A DNA stretch of 64,000 nt, taken from NCBI RefSeq assembly GCF_900277125.1, contig NZ_OPYN01000221.1, positions 52,529 to 116,528 of the forward strand, written 5' to 3'. Made by a program: the position numbers and the translations under genes. The notes beneath the pieces were generated by a model, which searched no databases, had not been told where the DNA came from, and saw only the letters and a list, made by a program, of their open reading frames with translations. This document shows positions 56,194 to 64,000 of this stretch, piece by piece. The stretch comes from Pseudomonas inefficax. GTDB taxonomy: Bacteria > Pseudomonadota > Gammaproteobacteria > Pseudomonadales > Pseudomonadaceae. Each line of letters opens with the position of its first letter. Position 1 is the stretch's first letter.

Positions 56194-56477
56194 AGGAATT
56201 GTCGTCCGTGCTCGGCACTTGTGGCGCCGGCTCACCTCACACCGTCTTCTGGAAGGCGTGTAGCCCGGGGGCCTGCAGATCCTGTTGGATGGCTGGCCGC
56301 GACCGCCCGCCTAGGGCGCGTCGCCGTGGACTGATGTCCGGGCAGTGATTCTGTGGATAAAGATACCGGACAGGTTGCGGCAGATGATTGCGAAGATTGC
56401 TCGGATAAATAGCACTTGCGCAATTTTTCACCCTGGATTGATAATTCGCAGCAATCTGAACAGAAAAGGCATAAACC
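56194..56477. other. intergenic region before the second Lrp gene
   Basis: About 280 bp with no coding frame. An AT-rich stretch just before the gene (AATTTTTCACCC, TTGATAATTCGCAG) probably holds the promoter and Lrp sites. A perfect DnaA 9-mer in reverse (TGTGGATAA, 56352-56360) is present. Confidence 0.4.
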
Positions 56478-56954
56478 ATGAGCAAGCTTGACCGCTACGA
56501 CCTGAGCATCCTTGCCGAATTGCAGCGCGATGCGCGCATTTCCAACCAGGAACTGGCCGAACGCATCGGCCTGTCGCCTTCGCCATGCTCGCGTCGGGTC
56601 AAGCAGCTGGAGGACGATGGCTACATCTCGCGCCAGGTGGCCCTGCTCGACCGCAAGAAGCTGGGCCTGAGCCTGACTGCCTATGTGCTGATCGGCATGG
56701 ACCGCCACACACCGGAGCGTTTCGAAACCTTCGAGGCGGCCATCCGCAACCTGCCACAGGTGCTCGAATGCAGCCTGGTCACCGGCATGGATGCCGACTA
56801 CCAGCTGAAGGTGGTGGTGCCCGACATGGACCACTACCAGAAACTGCTGCTAGGCAGCCTGACTCGCATTGAAGGCGTCACCAGCGTACGTTCGAGCTTC
56901 GTGCTGAACCAGGTGCTGGCCAGCACCGAGCTGCCCTTGACCCACCTGCGTTAA
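56478..56954 (+). CDS. Lrp/AsnC family regulator (leucine-responsive type)
   Basis: Regulator of 158 residues: helix-turn-helix in DLSILAELQRDARISNQELAERIGLSPSPCSRRVKQLEDDGYI (residues 7-50), then a RAM domain containing ECSLVTGMDADYQLKVVVPDMD and the C-terminal VRSSFVLNQV. It is closer to Lrp/BkdR-type global regulators than the one at 47.9 kb. No divergent target gene is evident. Confidence 0.93.
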   Translation: MSKLDRYDLSILAELQRDARISNQELAERIGLSPSPCSRRVKQLEDDGYISRQVALLDRKKLGLSLTAYVLIGMDRHTPERFETFEAAIRNLPQVLECSLVTGMDADYQLKVVVPDMDHYQKLLLGSLTRIEGVTSVRSSFVLNQVLASTELPLTHLR

Positions 56955-56956
56955 TT

Positions 56957-56977
56957 GCCTGCGCCAGCAGGCGTATA
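56957..56977 (+). promoter_or_regulatory. hairpin and -10 element before the DUF2788 gene
   Basis: GCCTGC-gcca-GCAGGC is followed directly by TATAAT, 31 bp before the next ATG. The hairpin overlaps the place of a -35 element. It may be a regulated promoter or a coincidence. Confidence 0.4.
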
Positions 56978-57008
56978 ATCGGCCGCTCAACCCGCCTGGA
57001 GAACACCG

Positions 57009-57212
57009 ATGGATCCCGCCGTATTCGAAGAGTGGATGATGATCATCCTGGTCACCGTGTTGATCGGTTTCATGGGTTTCATCGTCTGGGACCTGGCGAA
57101 AAAGTCCAAGGCCGGGCGGTTCGGGACGCTGATCCTGTTCTTCGTGCTGGGGCTGGGGGTGCTGGCCTTCATCATCAAGAGTGTGGTGGTGGGGTTTCTC
57201 GAAGGGGTTTAG
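57009..57212 (+). CDS. DUF2788 family small membrane protein
   Basis: Protein of 67 residues with two membrane helices (residues 8-28 and 40-62) joined by the basic loop DLAKKSKAGRFG. The pattern MDPxxFEEWMMxxxVxxLIGFMGFIVWDL is that of DUF2788 in pseudomonads. GGAGAA lies seven bases before the ATG. Function unknown. Confidence 0.85.
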   Translation: MDPAVFEEWMMIILVTVLIGFMGFIVWDLAKKSKAGRFGTLILFFVLGLGVLAFIIKSVVVGFLEGV

Positions 57213-57214
57213 GG

Positions 57215-57348
57215 CTTTGGAACGCCGGGAGCGCTTTGCGCTCCTTTCGCGACACAAGGCCGCTCCTACAGGGATCGCGCGATGCTGAGTTTGCGCTGTG
57301 CCTGTAGGAGCGGCCTTGAGTCGCGATGGGCCGCAAAGCGGCCCCCCT
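57215..57348. repeat. long palindromic repeat, family B
   Basis: GGAGCGCTTTGCGCTCCTTT...GGCCGCTCCTACAGG and the inverse CTGTAGGAGCGGCCTTGAGT...GGGCCGCAAAGCGGCCC. Convergent gap; it abuts the rluE stop codon. Confidence 0.88.
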
Positions 57349-57985
57349 AGCGCTGCAACTTCGCCGGGACTTCACGCCAGCAGCCCTGCTCCAACTCATC
57401 CAGCGCCCAGTCGCCAATCCGTACCCGCACCAGGCGCAAGGTCGGCAACCCCACCGCCGCCGTCATCCGCCGCACCTGGCGGTTACGCCCTTCGCGAATC
57501 ACCAGCTCCAGCCAGCTGGTCGGCACGCTCTTGCGAAAACGCACCGGCGGGTTGCGCGGCCACAGCGTCGGCTCGTCCAGGTGCCGCGCTTCGGCCGGCA
57601 AGGTGGGCCCATCGTTCAGTTCCACACCATCGCGCAAGCGCTGCAACTGCTCCTCGCTCGGCTCCCCCTCCACCTGAACCCAGTAAGTCTTGGCCAGCTT
57701 GTGCTTCGGGTCGGCAATGCGCGCCTGCAGGCCGCCATCATTGGTCAGCAGCAACAGGCCTTCACTGTCGCGGTCCAGCCGCCCGGCCGGGTACACGCCG
57801 GGGATGTCGATGTAGTCCTTGAGCGTCGCGCGCCCGTCGCCGTCGCTGAACTGGGTCAGCACGTCGAACGGTTTGTTGAACAGGATCAGACGCGGCTCGG
57901 CCGGTGGCGCCTTGGGCTGGCGACGCGGGCCGGTGGCAGGCCGCGCCTGGGGGCGGCGCGGCTTGGAACGGGGTGGCAGTGACAT
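57347..57985 (-). CDS. rluE: 23S rRNA pseudouridine synthase, RluE type
   Basis: Pseudouridine synthase of the RsuA/RluB/E/F family, 212 residues. After a basic N-terminal extension (RSKPRRPQARPATGPRRQPK), ILFNKPFDVLTQFSD opens the catalytic domain. The catalytic Asp lies in VYPAGRLDRDSEGLLLLTNDG (near residue 76), and NGRNRQVRRMTAAVG-type RNA binding follows (EGRNRQVRRMTAAVGLPTLRLVR). No S4 domain, as in RluE. It lies six bases after amn. Confidence 0.93.
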   Translation of the reverse strand: MSLPPRSKPRRPQARPATGPRRQPKAPPAEPRLILFNKPFDVLTQFSDGDGRATLKDYIDIPGVYPAGRLDRDSEGLLLLTNDGGLQARIADPKHKLAKTYWVQVEGEPSEEQLQRLRDGVELNDGPTLPAEARHLDEPTLWPRNPPVRFRKSVPTSWLELVIREGRNRQVRRMTAAVGLPTLRLVRVRIGDWALDELEQGCWREVPAKLQR

Positions 57986-57991
57986 GGATCC

Positions 57992-59455
57992 TCAGCGGAA
58001 CGGCGGCTCATCGAAACTGCGCAGTTTACGCGAGTGCAGCGAGTTGAGCTCGGTGCGCAGCAGGTCGAGGGCGGCAATGCCGATCTTCAGGTGCTGGCTG
58101 ACCGCCCGGTTATAGAAGGCGTTGGCCGAACCCGGCAGCTTGATCTCGCTGTGCAACGGCTTGTCGGAAACACACAGCAAGGTGCCGTACGGTACGCGCA
58201 AGCGGTAACCCTGGGCGGCGATGGTACCGCTTTCCATGTCCACCGCCACGGCACGCGACAGGTTGATCAACGGCCGCTCCTGAGCCCAGCGCAGCTCCCA
58301 GTTGCGGTCGTCGTAGGTCAGCACGGTGCCGGTGCGCAGGCGCTTCTTCAGCTGTTCGCCACGCTCGCCGGTGACCTGCGCGGCGGCTTCCTGCAAGGCC
58401 AGCTGCACTTCGGCCAAGGCTGGAATCGGAATATTCGGCGGCACCACCCGGTCGAGAATGCCGTCACGGCGCATGTAGGCATGAGCCAGCACATAGTCGC
58501 CGATGGTCTGCGACTGCCGCAGGCCGCCGCAGTGGCCGATCATCAGCCAGCAATGCGGGCGCAGCACGGCCAGATGGTCGGTGATGTTCTTGGCATTGGA
58601 CGGGCCGACGCCGATGTTGACCAGCGTGACGCCGTCGCCGTCGGCGGCGATCAGGTGATATGCCGGCATCTGGTAGCGGTGCCAGACCACGCTGGCCACC
58701 AGGGCCTGGGTTTCACCGTGGTCCATGCCCTTTTCGATCACCACGTTGCCCGGCAGCACCATACGCACGAAGCGCGGGTCGTCACGCAACTGGTCGAGGC
58801 CGTGGCTGATGAACTGGTCGACATAGCGATGATAGTTGGTCAGCAGGATCCACGGCTGCACATGACGCCAGTCGCTGCCGGTGTAGTGCACCAGGCGGCG
58901 CAGCGAGAAGTCGACCCGCGCGGCATCGAACAACGCCAGCGGCAGGGTTTCGGTACTGTCCCAGTCATACAGGCCGTCGGCGATGTTGTCGGTGGCAGCC
59001 GAAAGGTCGGTGCTGGGGAACACCCGCGCCAGCTGCGCGGCGGTGATGCCGCTGCCGGCCAGCTCGTCGCCCTGGTCGACCACGTAGGGGTAAGGGATGT
59101 TCTGTTCGCTGACGCCGACCTCTACCGTGACGGTGTAGTCGTGCATCAGCGGGCGCAGTTGTTCCAGCAGGTAGCCACGGAAAGCAGCCGGCTGGGTGAT
59201 GGTGACGCTGTAGGTACCGGCCACCTGGACCTTGGCGTAGGCCCGCGTGGTGGCGGCGACTTCGCCGTGGCTGTAGTAGGTCAGGCGCAGCGCCGGGTAG
59301 CGGAACAGGTCGCGCTCTTCGACGCCCGGTTCGGTACGGTCCTTCAGGTAACGCTTGAGGGCCTGGCTAAGGGCCCCGGTGGCCTGGTCATGCAGGGCCG
59401 CCAGACGGTCGACGGCCTGTTCGGGGGTATCAACGACTACAAAAGCTTGGCTCAC
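57992..59455 (-). CDS. amn: AMP nucleosidase
   Basis: Splits AMP into adenine and ribose-5-phosphate, helping control AMP and purine pools. The protein has 487 residues, with an N-terminal Amn-specific domain (to about 170) and a phosphorylase-like C-terminal domain with VNIGVGPSNAKNITDHLAVLRPHCWLMIGHCGGLRQSQTIGDYVLAH near 275-325 and the MES motif AVAVDMESGTIAAQG. Six bases before rluE, likely cotranscribed. Confidence 0.95.
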   Translation of the reverse strand: MSQAFVVVDTPEQAVDRLAALHDQATGALSQALKRYLKDRTEPGVEERDLFRYPALRLTYYSHGEVAATTRAYAKVQVAGTYSVTITQPAAFRGYLLEQLRPLMHDYTVTVEVGVSEQNIPYPYVVDQGDELAGSGITAAQLARVFPSTDLSAATDNIADGLYDWDSTETLPLALFDAARVDFSLRRLVHYTGSDWRHVQPWILLTNYHRYVDQFISHGLDQLRDDPRFVRMVLPGNVVIEKGMDHGETQALVASVVWHRYQMPAYHLIAADGDGVTLVNIGVGPSNAKNITDHLAVLRPHCWLMIGHCGGLRQSQTIGDYVLAHAYMRRDGILDRVVPPNIPIPALAEVQLALQEAAAQVTGERGEQLKKRLRTGTVLTYDDRNWELRWAQERPLINLSRAVAVDMESGTIAAQGYRLRVPYGTLLCVSDKPLHSEIKLPGSANAFYNRAVSQHLKIGIAALDLLRTELNSLHSRKLRSFDEPPFR

Positions 59456-59555
59456 ACTGTGCTTCCTGTCTGGACATGCATGTGAACCATCTTGCCTGCC
59501 TTCTTGGCTAAATACACCCCCATTGATCGGTGTTAATCAGCAGGCCAGCGCTGGT

Positions 59556-59679
59556 CCCTGTAGGAGCGGCCTTGTGTCGCGATAGGGCTGCAAAGCAGCC
59601 CCGGCAATTTGTGCATCTGCGCTGATCCCCTGGGGCTGCTTCGCAGCCCTATCGCGACACAAGGCCGCTCCTACAGGTC
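59556..59679. repeat. long palindromic repeat, family B, overlapping the aidB stop
   Basis: The cleanest family B copy: CTGTAGGAGCGGCCTTGTGT...GGGCTGCAAAGCAGCCCC and an almost perfect inverse half, ending CGCTCCTACAGG. The aidB stop codon (complement of CTA at 59671-59673) lies inside the repeat end. Confidence 0.92.
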
Positions 59680-61323
59680 CTGTGCTGGCGTCGCCCTGGC
59701 CACCAATGCCTCCACATCCACACCCCGCGGCAACGCTCCGTACACGCGCCCGCCCCCAGTCAAGCGGCTGTCGATAAACGCATCACTGACCACCGCATTG
59801 CCCGCCTCCAGCAACAACTTGGCCTGCAGCGCCAGGGCAATATCCTCGGTCAGCTGCCGCGCGCGGTACTGCATGTCGCCAGTGTCGGCAAACGCCCCCT
59901 TGAGGTTGCCGATGTGCGCCGCCAGGCGCGGGTCACCGTGCCCATCGCCCAGCTCGGCGAACAGCGCATCGAGCACGCCCGGCTCCTTGGACAAGGCCCG
60001 CAGCACGTCCAGGCACTGCACATTGCCCGAGCCTTCCCAGGTCGAGTTGACCGGCGCTTCGCGGTACAACCGTGGCAGGATACTGTCCTCCACATAACCG
60101 GCCCCGCCCAGGCACTCGGCGGCTTCGTTGATCATCGCCGGCGCGCGCTTGCAGATCCAGTACTTGCCCACCGCCGTGACCAGCCGGGCGAAATGCGCCT
60201 GCTGCGGGTCTTCCAGCTGCTCCAGCGCCTGCCCCATGCGCAGGCTCAGGGCCAACGCGGCCTCGCTTTCCAACGCCAGGTCGGCCAGCACGTTCTGCAT
60301 CAACGGCTGCTCGCTCAGCAGCCGCCCGCCAACCTTGCGGTGCGCGCAATGGTGGGTCGCCTGGGTCAGCGCCTGGCGCATCAGTGCGCTGGAGCCGACC
60401 ATGCAGTCGAAGCGGGTCATGGCCACCATTTCGATGATGGTCGGCACGCCCCGCCCTTCCTCTCCGACCATCCACGCCAGGGCACCGCGGAATTCCACCT
60501 CGCTGGAGGCGTTGGAACTGTTGCCCAGCTTGTTCTTCAGGCGCTGGATATAGAACTGGTTGCGGCTGTCATCCGGGCGGTGACGCGGCAGCAGGAAGCA
60601 GCTCAGGCCTTTTTCGGTCTGGGCCAGGGTCAGAAAGGCATCGCACATCGGCGCCGAGCAGAACCACTTGTGGCCGACCAGCTCGTAGGCCTGACCCGGG
60701 CCTGCGGCGCCGACCGGATAAGCCCGGGTGGTGTTGGCGCGTACATCGGTGCCACCCTGCTTCTCGGTCATGGCCATGCCCAGGGTGACTCCGGCCTTGT
60801 GACGGTCCCCGACGTTACGCGGGTCGTATTCGCAGGCGAGGATTTTCGGCAGCCAGTATTCGGCCAGTTCGGGTTGCAGCCGCAGCGCTGGCACGGCGGC
60901 GAAAGTCATGGTCAGCGGGCAGCCGGTACCGGCTTCGGCCTGGCTGTGCAGGTAGGTCATCGAAGCCCGCGCCACATGGGCGCCTGGGCGGGGTTCGGCC
61001 CATGGCAGCGACGGCAGGCCGTGCTCGACGGCGGTGCGCATCAGTTCGTGGTAGGCGGGGTGGAACTCGACCAGGTCGATGCGATGGCCGTAGCGGTCGT
61101 GGCTGCTGAACTCCGGCTGGTGCGCATTGGCCAGGAAACCCGCCTGCATCAGCGGGCCGCCGGCCAGTGCCCCGTAGGCATCGATCCGCGACTCGGCCCA
61201 ACCCGCACCGAAACGCCGTGACCATTCCTGTAGCGGCAGGTCGAGGCGGTACAGGTTGGCACCGTCGAGGGGCGGTGGCTGGTTGGTGACTTCGTGGGTT
61301 TCAGCGTACTGGTGCAGGTTCAT
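59671..61323 (-). CDS. aidB: acyl-CoA dehydrogenase-like flavoprotein AidB
   Basis: AidB-type member of the acyl-CoA dehydrogenase family, 550 residues. An N-terminal capping domain (residues 1-170) precedes the ACAD core: VTLGMAMTEKQGGTDVRANTT (FAD contact), HKWFCSAPMCDAFLTLAQT, and AAECLGGAGYVEDSILPRLYREAPVNSTWEGSGNVQ near 410-445 in the place of the catalytic base. In E. coli AidB belongs to the adaptive response to alkylation. The gene's own stop lies in a repeat. Confidence 0.92.
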   Translation of the reverse strand: MNLHQYAETHEVTNQPPPLDGANLYRLDLPLQEWSRRFGAGWAESRIDAYGALAGGPLMQAGFLANAHQPEFSSHDRYGHRIDLVEFHPAYHELMRTAVEHGLPSLPWAEPRPGAHVARASMTYLHSQAEAGTGCPLTMTFAAVPALRLQPELAEYWLPKILACEYDPRNVGDRHKAGVTLGMAMTEKQGGTDVRANTTRAYPVGAAGPGQAYELVGHKWFCSAPMCDAFLTLAQTEKGLSCFLLPRHRPDDSRNQFYIQRLKNKLGNSSNASSEVEFRGALAWMVGEEGRGVPTIIEMVAMTRFDCMVGSSALMRQALTQATHHCAHRKVGGRLLSEQPLMQNVLADLALESEAALALSLRMGQALEQLEDPQQAHFARLVTAVGKYWICKRAPAMINEAAECLGGAGYVEDSILPRLYREAPVNSTWEGSGNVQCLDVLRALSKEPGVLDALFAELGDGHGDPRLAAHIGNLKGAFADTGDMQYRARQLTEDIALALQAKLLLEAGNAVVSDAFIDSRLTGGGRVYGALPRGVDVEALVARATPAQDL

Positions 61324-61439
61324 CGGGGGGCTCCTGGATCCGGGTAGGCTTGAGAGACCCAGTGAAGCACTCCCGACGGGTCAGTCAAAGTGGCATTAAT
61401 GACTAAACATGTGGTGAGGGCATGTCTTGGGGATCAGCG

Positions 61440-61500
61440 GGGCTGACAGGTGTTCGCCACGACAGGCGCTGAATGTGTGATGGCGAACATCTGTCAGCCC
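61440..61500. repeat. large inverted repeat behind the LadS-like gene
   Basis: The left arm GGGCTGACAGGTGTTCGCCA (61440-61459) and right arm TGGCGAACATCTGTCAGCCC (61481-61500) are complementary at all 20 positions, counting one G-U pair, around a 21-base loop. It has no T-run and is unrelated to the REP families. It begins 19 bp after the stop codon of the sensor kinase gene. Confidence 0.85.
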
Positions 61501-61518
61501 TCACCAAACTCCATGCCT

Positions 61519-63507
61519 TCAAAGCAACTGTCGCGCCTGCAGAACATTCGATGCCATCTGCACCTGCGCAATAGCCATGTTCAAACTCAACTCGAACCGG
61601 CTGCCCAACCCCCGCGTCGACTCATGCGACAACCGCGCCCCCAGCAATTCCCCCATCTGCCGGCAAATCGACAACCCAATCCCCAGCCCGCCATAACGCC
61701 GGGTCATCGAGCCATCGACCTGGAAGAAGCGCTGATACAGGGTCGCCTGGTCGAGGTCATCGAAGCCGATACCACTGTCGCTGACCATGAAGGTCAGCGC
61801 CAGGTCGTCAGGCCCCACCCGGCGCCCGCGCACCTGGATCATCACCCCGCCCTGGTGGGTGAACTTCAACCCGTTGTCCACCAGGCACCCCAGGCAGCGG
61901 GCCAGCTTCTGGGCATCGCCCAGCAACCCGTCCGGCACATCGGCCGGAATGTCCAGGCTCAGGTACAAGCCTTTGCCCAAAGCCTGCCCGGCATAACCGG
62001 CACGCACGCCCTGCAGCAGGTCACGCAGGCTGAACGGCGCCGACTGCGCGCGCAGGCGGCCGGCCTGTAGCTCGGACAGGGTCAAAATGGCATCGACCAT
62101 ATCCATCATGCTCTGGGCCGACCCCACCGCCGTTCGGTGGTACTGGGCCATCTCGGCCTCCATCGGCAGGGTCTGCATCAGCTCCAGCGAGCCGATCACG
62201 CCATTCATCGGCGTACGCAGTTCATGGGTCACGCTGGCCAGGAATTCGTCTTTCAGCCGGTTGCTCCTGGCCAGTTGCAGGTTCAGTTGTTCCAGCGTGC
62301 GACCCGTGTCACGCAAGGTCTGGGCCTGCTGCTCACGCAGGCTGTTGATGCGGTCGGCCAGCGCCAGCGACAGCAAGGCCACTTCCAGCGCTGACCCCAG
62401 CTGGCTGGCATACATGGTAATGAACACGTTCGGCAGGTAGCCCAGCACCATCAGGGTGTTGACCAGGCCACCGAGCAAGAACGCCGTCCAGGCGATGATG
62501 AACCAGCGTGCCACGCGCAAGCCATGCCACCAGGCATACAGGCCGGCACTGAAGATGCTCACGGTAAACAGTAACGCCAGCACCGTGGCCATGCGCAAAG
62601 CGACACCGTAGGGCATGGTCACCGCCAGCACCATGACCAGCGCGCCACCCAGCATCAGCAGCTGCAGCAACCGGTCCATACCACGGCTGACGCTGCCAAG
62701 TTGCAGGAAATGCCGGGCGAACTGGCAGCCGAACAGGCCGGCGGCACCGATGAACAGCGGCGTCGAAGCATTCGCCCACCACGGGCTGTCCGGCCAGAAG
62801 TAGGCCACACCGGCGCCATTCACCGACACCTGGTAAAAGCCGAACGAAGCAATATAGAGGATGTAGTAGAGGTAGCTGACGTCGCGCACGCTGAGGTAAA
62901 TGAACAGGTTGTATACCAGCATCACCAGCAGCACGCCGTAGATCATCCCCAGCACATACAGGCGCGTGGGCTGCTCCTCCATATAGGCCTGGGCAGACCA
63001 CAGCGCCAGCGGCGCCTGCACCGAGCCCTGGCTGTGCAGCCGCAAATAGGCGGTAGTGACCTGGCCAGGCGGTAGCTGCAGTTCGAACAGGTAGTTGTTC
63101 TGCAGGATCTGCCGGCTATGGTAGGGCAATGCGTCGCCGGTGCGCCGGGCAAGGCGGTAACTGCCACTGCTGTCGGGCAGGTACAGCTCGAGGTGATCCA
63201 GCGGTGGATAGGCCAGCTCCAGCAGCCATTGCCGTGGGGCAGCGCCGGGCGCGGCGACAGGGCGCAGTTCAATCTTGAGCCAGAACACCGAGGTGGAGTA
63301 ACCGGCGTTCAGCACGTCGTCGTGATGGGGGCGAAAATGCTTGGCAAACCCTGGGGCACTGACCTGAGCGATGCTGGCACTGCCATCGAGGTCTTCATAA
63401 AGCTGCATGGCCTTGCCCAGTGGAAGATGCCGGGTAGCGTCGTCGAAATCGACTGCCCCGGCCAGCACGGGCAGCAAGCCCAGAAGCACAATCAGCAAAT
63501 AGCGCAT
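61519..63507 (-). CDS. 7TMR-DISM sensor histidine kinase, LadS-like, no receiver domain
   Basis: Sensor kinase of 662 residues. Signal peptide (1-18), periplasmic 7TMR-DISMED2 sugar-binding-like domain (about 25-160), seven membrane helices (about 183-385), HisKA with the phospho-acceptor His428 (ASVTHELRTPMNG), and HATPase with N545 (DNGLKFT), D577 (DSGIG) and GGLGIGL at 606-612. It ends right after the ATPase domain. Position next to thiD, with amn and an acyl-CoA dehydrogenase behind it, is that of ladS in P. aeruginosa, whose product carries an extra receiver. Probably acts on the Gac/Rsm pathway (inference). Confidence 0.85.
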   Translation of the reverse strand: MRYLLIVLLGLLPVLAGAVDFDDATRHLPLGKAMQLYEDLDGSASIAQVSAPGFAKHFRPHHDDVLNAGYSTSVFWLKIELRPVAAPGAAPRQWLLELAYPPLDHLELYLPDSSGSYRLARRTGDALPYHSRQILQNNYLFELQLPPGQVTTAYLRLHSQGSVQAPLALWSAQAYMEEQPTRLYVLGMIYGVLLVMLVYNLFIYLSVRDVSYLYYILYIASFGFYQVSVNGAGVAYFWPDSPWWANASTPLFIGAAGLFGCQFARHFLQLGSVSRGMDRLLQLLMLGGALVMVLAVTMPYGVALRMATVLALLFTVSIFSAGLYAWWHGLRVARWFIIAWTAFLLGGLVNTLMVLGYLPNVFITMYASQLGSALEVALLSLALADRINSLREQQAQTLRDTGRTLEQLNLQLARSNRLKDEFLASVTHELRTPMNGVIGSLELMQTLPMEAEMAQYHRTAVGSAQSMMDMVDAILTLSELQAGRLRAQSAPFSLRDLLQGVRAGYAGQALGKGLYLSLDIPADVPDGLLGDAQKLARCLGCLVDNGLKFTHQGGVMIQVRGRRVGPDDLALTFMVSDSGIGFDDLDQATLYQRFFQVDGSMTRRYGGLGIGLSICRQMGELLGARLSHESTRGLGSRFELSLNMAIAQVQMASNVLQARQLL

Positions 63508-63772
63508 ACAGCCCCAGCATGGCCTGTCCAGTCGAGTCGCGGTTGCCTCCCATCCGTTTGAGACGACACGATCCGGCAGAACCCGTTTGTAGAGTTATCC
63601 GAGCACTCTAGCATAGCTTCGCAACCTGGCAATCGACCACATCCAAACACAAAGAAAAGGCTCTAAATCAACGCTTACAGAAAGAAAGTCGCAAGAAATC
63701 TGACCTATTGATCAACAAAACTCGTTTGTAGGACGATCCGCCCAAACGGGATTGGTGGTAAGCTCGCCGACC

Positions 63773-64000
63773 ATGAATACCTACAGCTCCCGCCCCGTTG
63801 TCCTCTGTCTCTCCGGCCACGACCCCAGTGGCGGCGCCGGCCTGCAGGCAGATATCGAAGCCCTGATCGCCCAAGGCTGTCACGCCGCACCCGCAGTGAC
63901 CGCCCTGACCGTGCAGGATACCGTCAACGTTTCCGACTTCCGCGTGCTCGACCGCGAGTGGGTGCTGGCCCAGGCCAACGCCGTGCTGGCCGACTCTACG
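63773..64000 (+). CDS. thiD: hydroxymethylpyrimidine kinase ThiD (3' end outside window)
   Basis: Thiamine pathway kinase that phosphorylates HMP and HMP-P. Only the first 76 codons are present: MNTYSSRPVVLCLSGHDPSGGAGLQADIEALIAQGCHAAPAVTALTVQDT contains the family motif SGxDPSGGAGxQAD at residues 14-27. The GTG/ATG choice is clear from this motif. No TPP riboswitch is visible in the 265-bp gap upstream. Divergent from the LadS-like kinase gene. Confidence 0.93.
   Translation, partial: MNTYSSRPVVLCLSGHDPSGGAGLQADIEALIAQGCHAAPAVTALTVQDTVNVSDFRVLDREWVLAQANAVLADST

Noticed and set aside
63508..63772. Possible TPP riboswitch before thiD
   Set aside because: The conserved CTGAGA and the other thi-box motifs are not present in this gap.

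Overview
The window is chromosomal DNA of a fluorescent Pseudomonas, most like the P. putida group. The evidence is the high-GC coding style, the conserved gene order, the tmRNA tag ANDENYEGYALAA, and many copies of the P. putida type REP palindrome (core GCGGGT-nn-ACCCGC next to CCCGCTCCCACAG). It carries about 56 protein genes or gene parts and one RNA gene (ssrA). I see no tRNA, rRNA, CRISPR array or complete insertion sequence.

Left part (1-24.5 kb), core housekeeping: ftsH (cut by the window edge), rlmE, yhbY, a DUF4149-like membrane gene, greA, carB-carA, dapB, and dnaJ-dnaK-grpE. Divergent from grpE is recN, with a LexA box. The fur/omlA divergent pair, ratA and smpB follow. The lactate locus is lldR < > lldP-lldD-dld. 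Good sigma-32 promoters lie in front of grpE and dnaK, a perfect LldR-type operator lies before lldP, and a strong hairpin plus T-run lies in the carA leader.

Middle part (24.5-31 kb), accessory: a small secreted protein gene, then ssrA, then about 3.4 kb of short lineage-specific genes (two DUF genes behind a strongly structured leader, a DUF2790-type protein, a PtrA-like secreted protein, an orphan membrane protein). It also holds relics of broken genes and REP clusters. ssrA is a classic integration site, so I read this as a worn integration pocket. A DHA2-type MFS pump with a divergent LysR regulator closes it, separated by a tandemly duplicated 136-bp block.

Right part (31-64 kb), mixed metabolism and maintenance: a DUF1016/YhcG PDDEXK nuclease, a GABA-type amino acid permease, and the glucarate module gudD-gudP with a divergent FadR-type regulator and two identical operators. 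Then come an MDR oxidoreductase, a HAD phosphatase-tesB pair, a GNAT enzyme, a histidine phosphatase, a histone-deacetylase-like amidohydrolase, a BaiN/HI0933 flavoprotein, rhlE, an EamA exporter with a divergent Lrp regulator, a DnaQ exonuclease, a NYN-domain protein, DUF2076, YciC, hrpB, a lipoprotein, a CDF metal exporter, a DUF6515-like protein, a second Lrp regulator, DUF2788, rluE, amn and aidB. It ends with a LadS-like sensor kinase next to thiD (cut by the edge).

Most interesting points: a probable RNA pseudoknot leader upstream of the DUF gene pair after ssrA, a possible attenuator in the carA leader, a probably leaderless smpB, the LadS-like kinase without a receiver domain, a 20-bp-arm inverted repeat behind it, and a complex repeat-rich glucarate control region.
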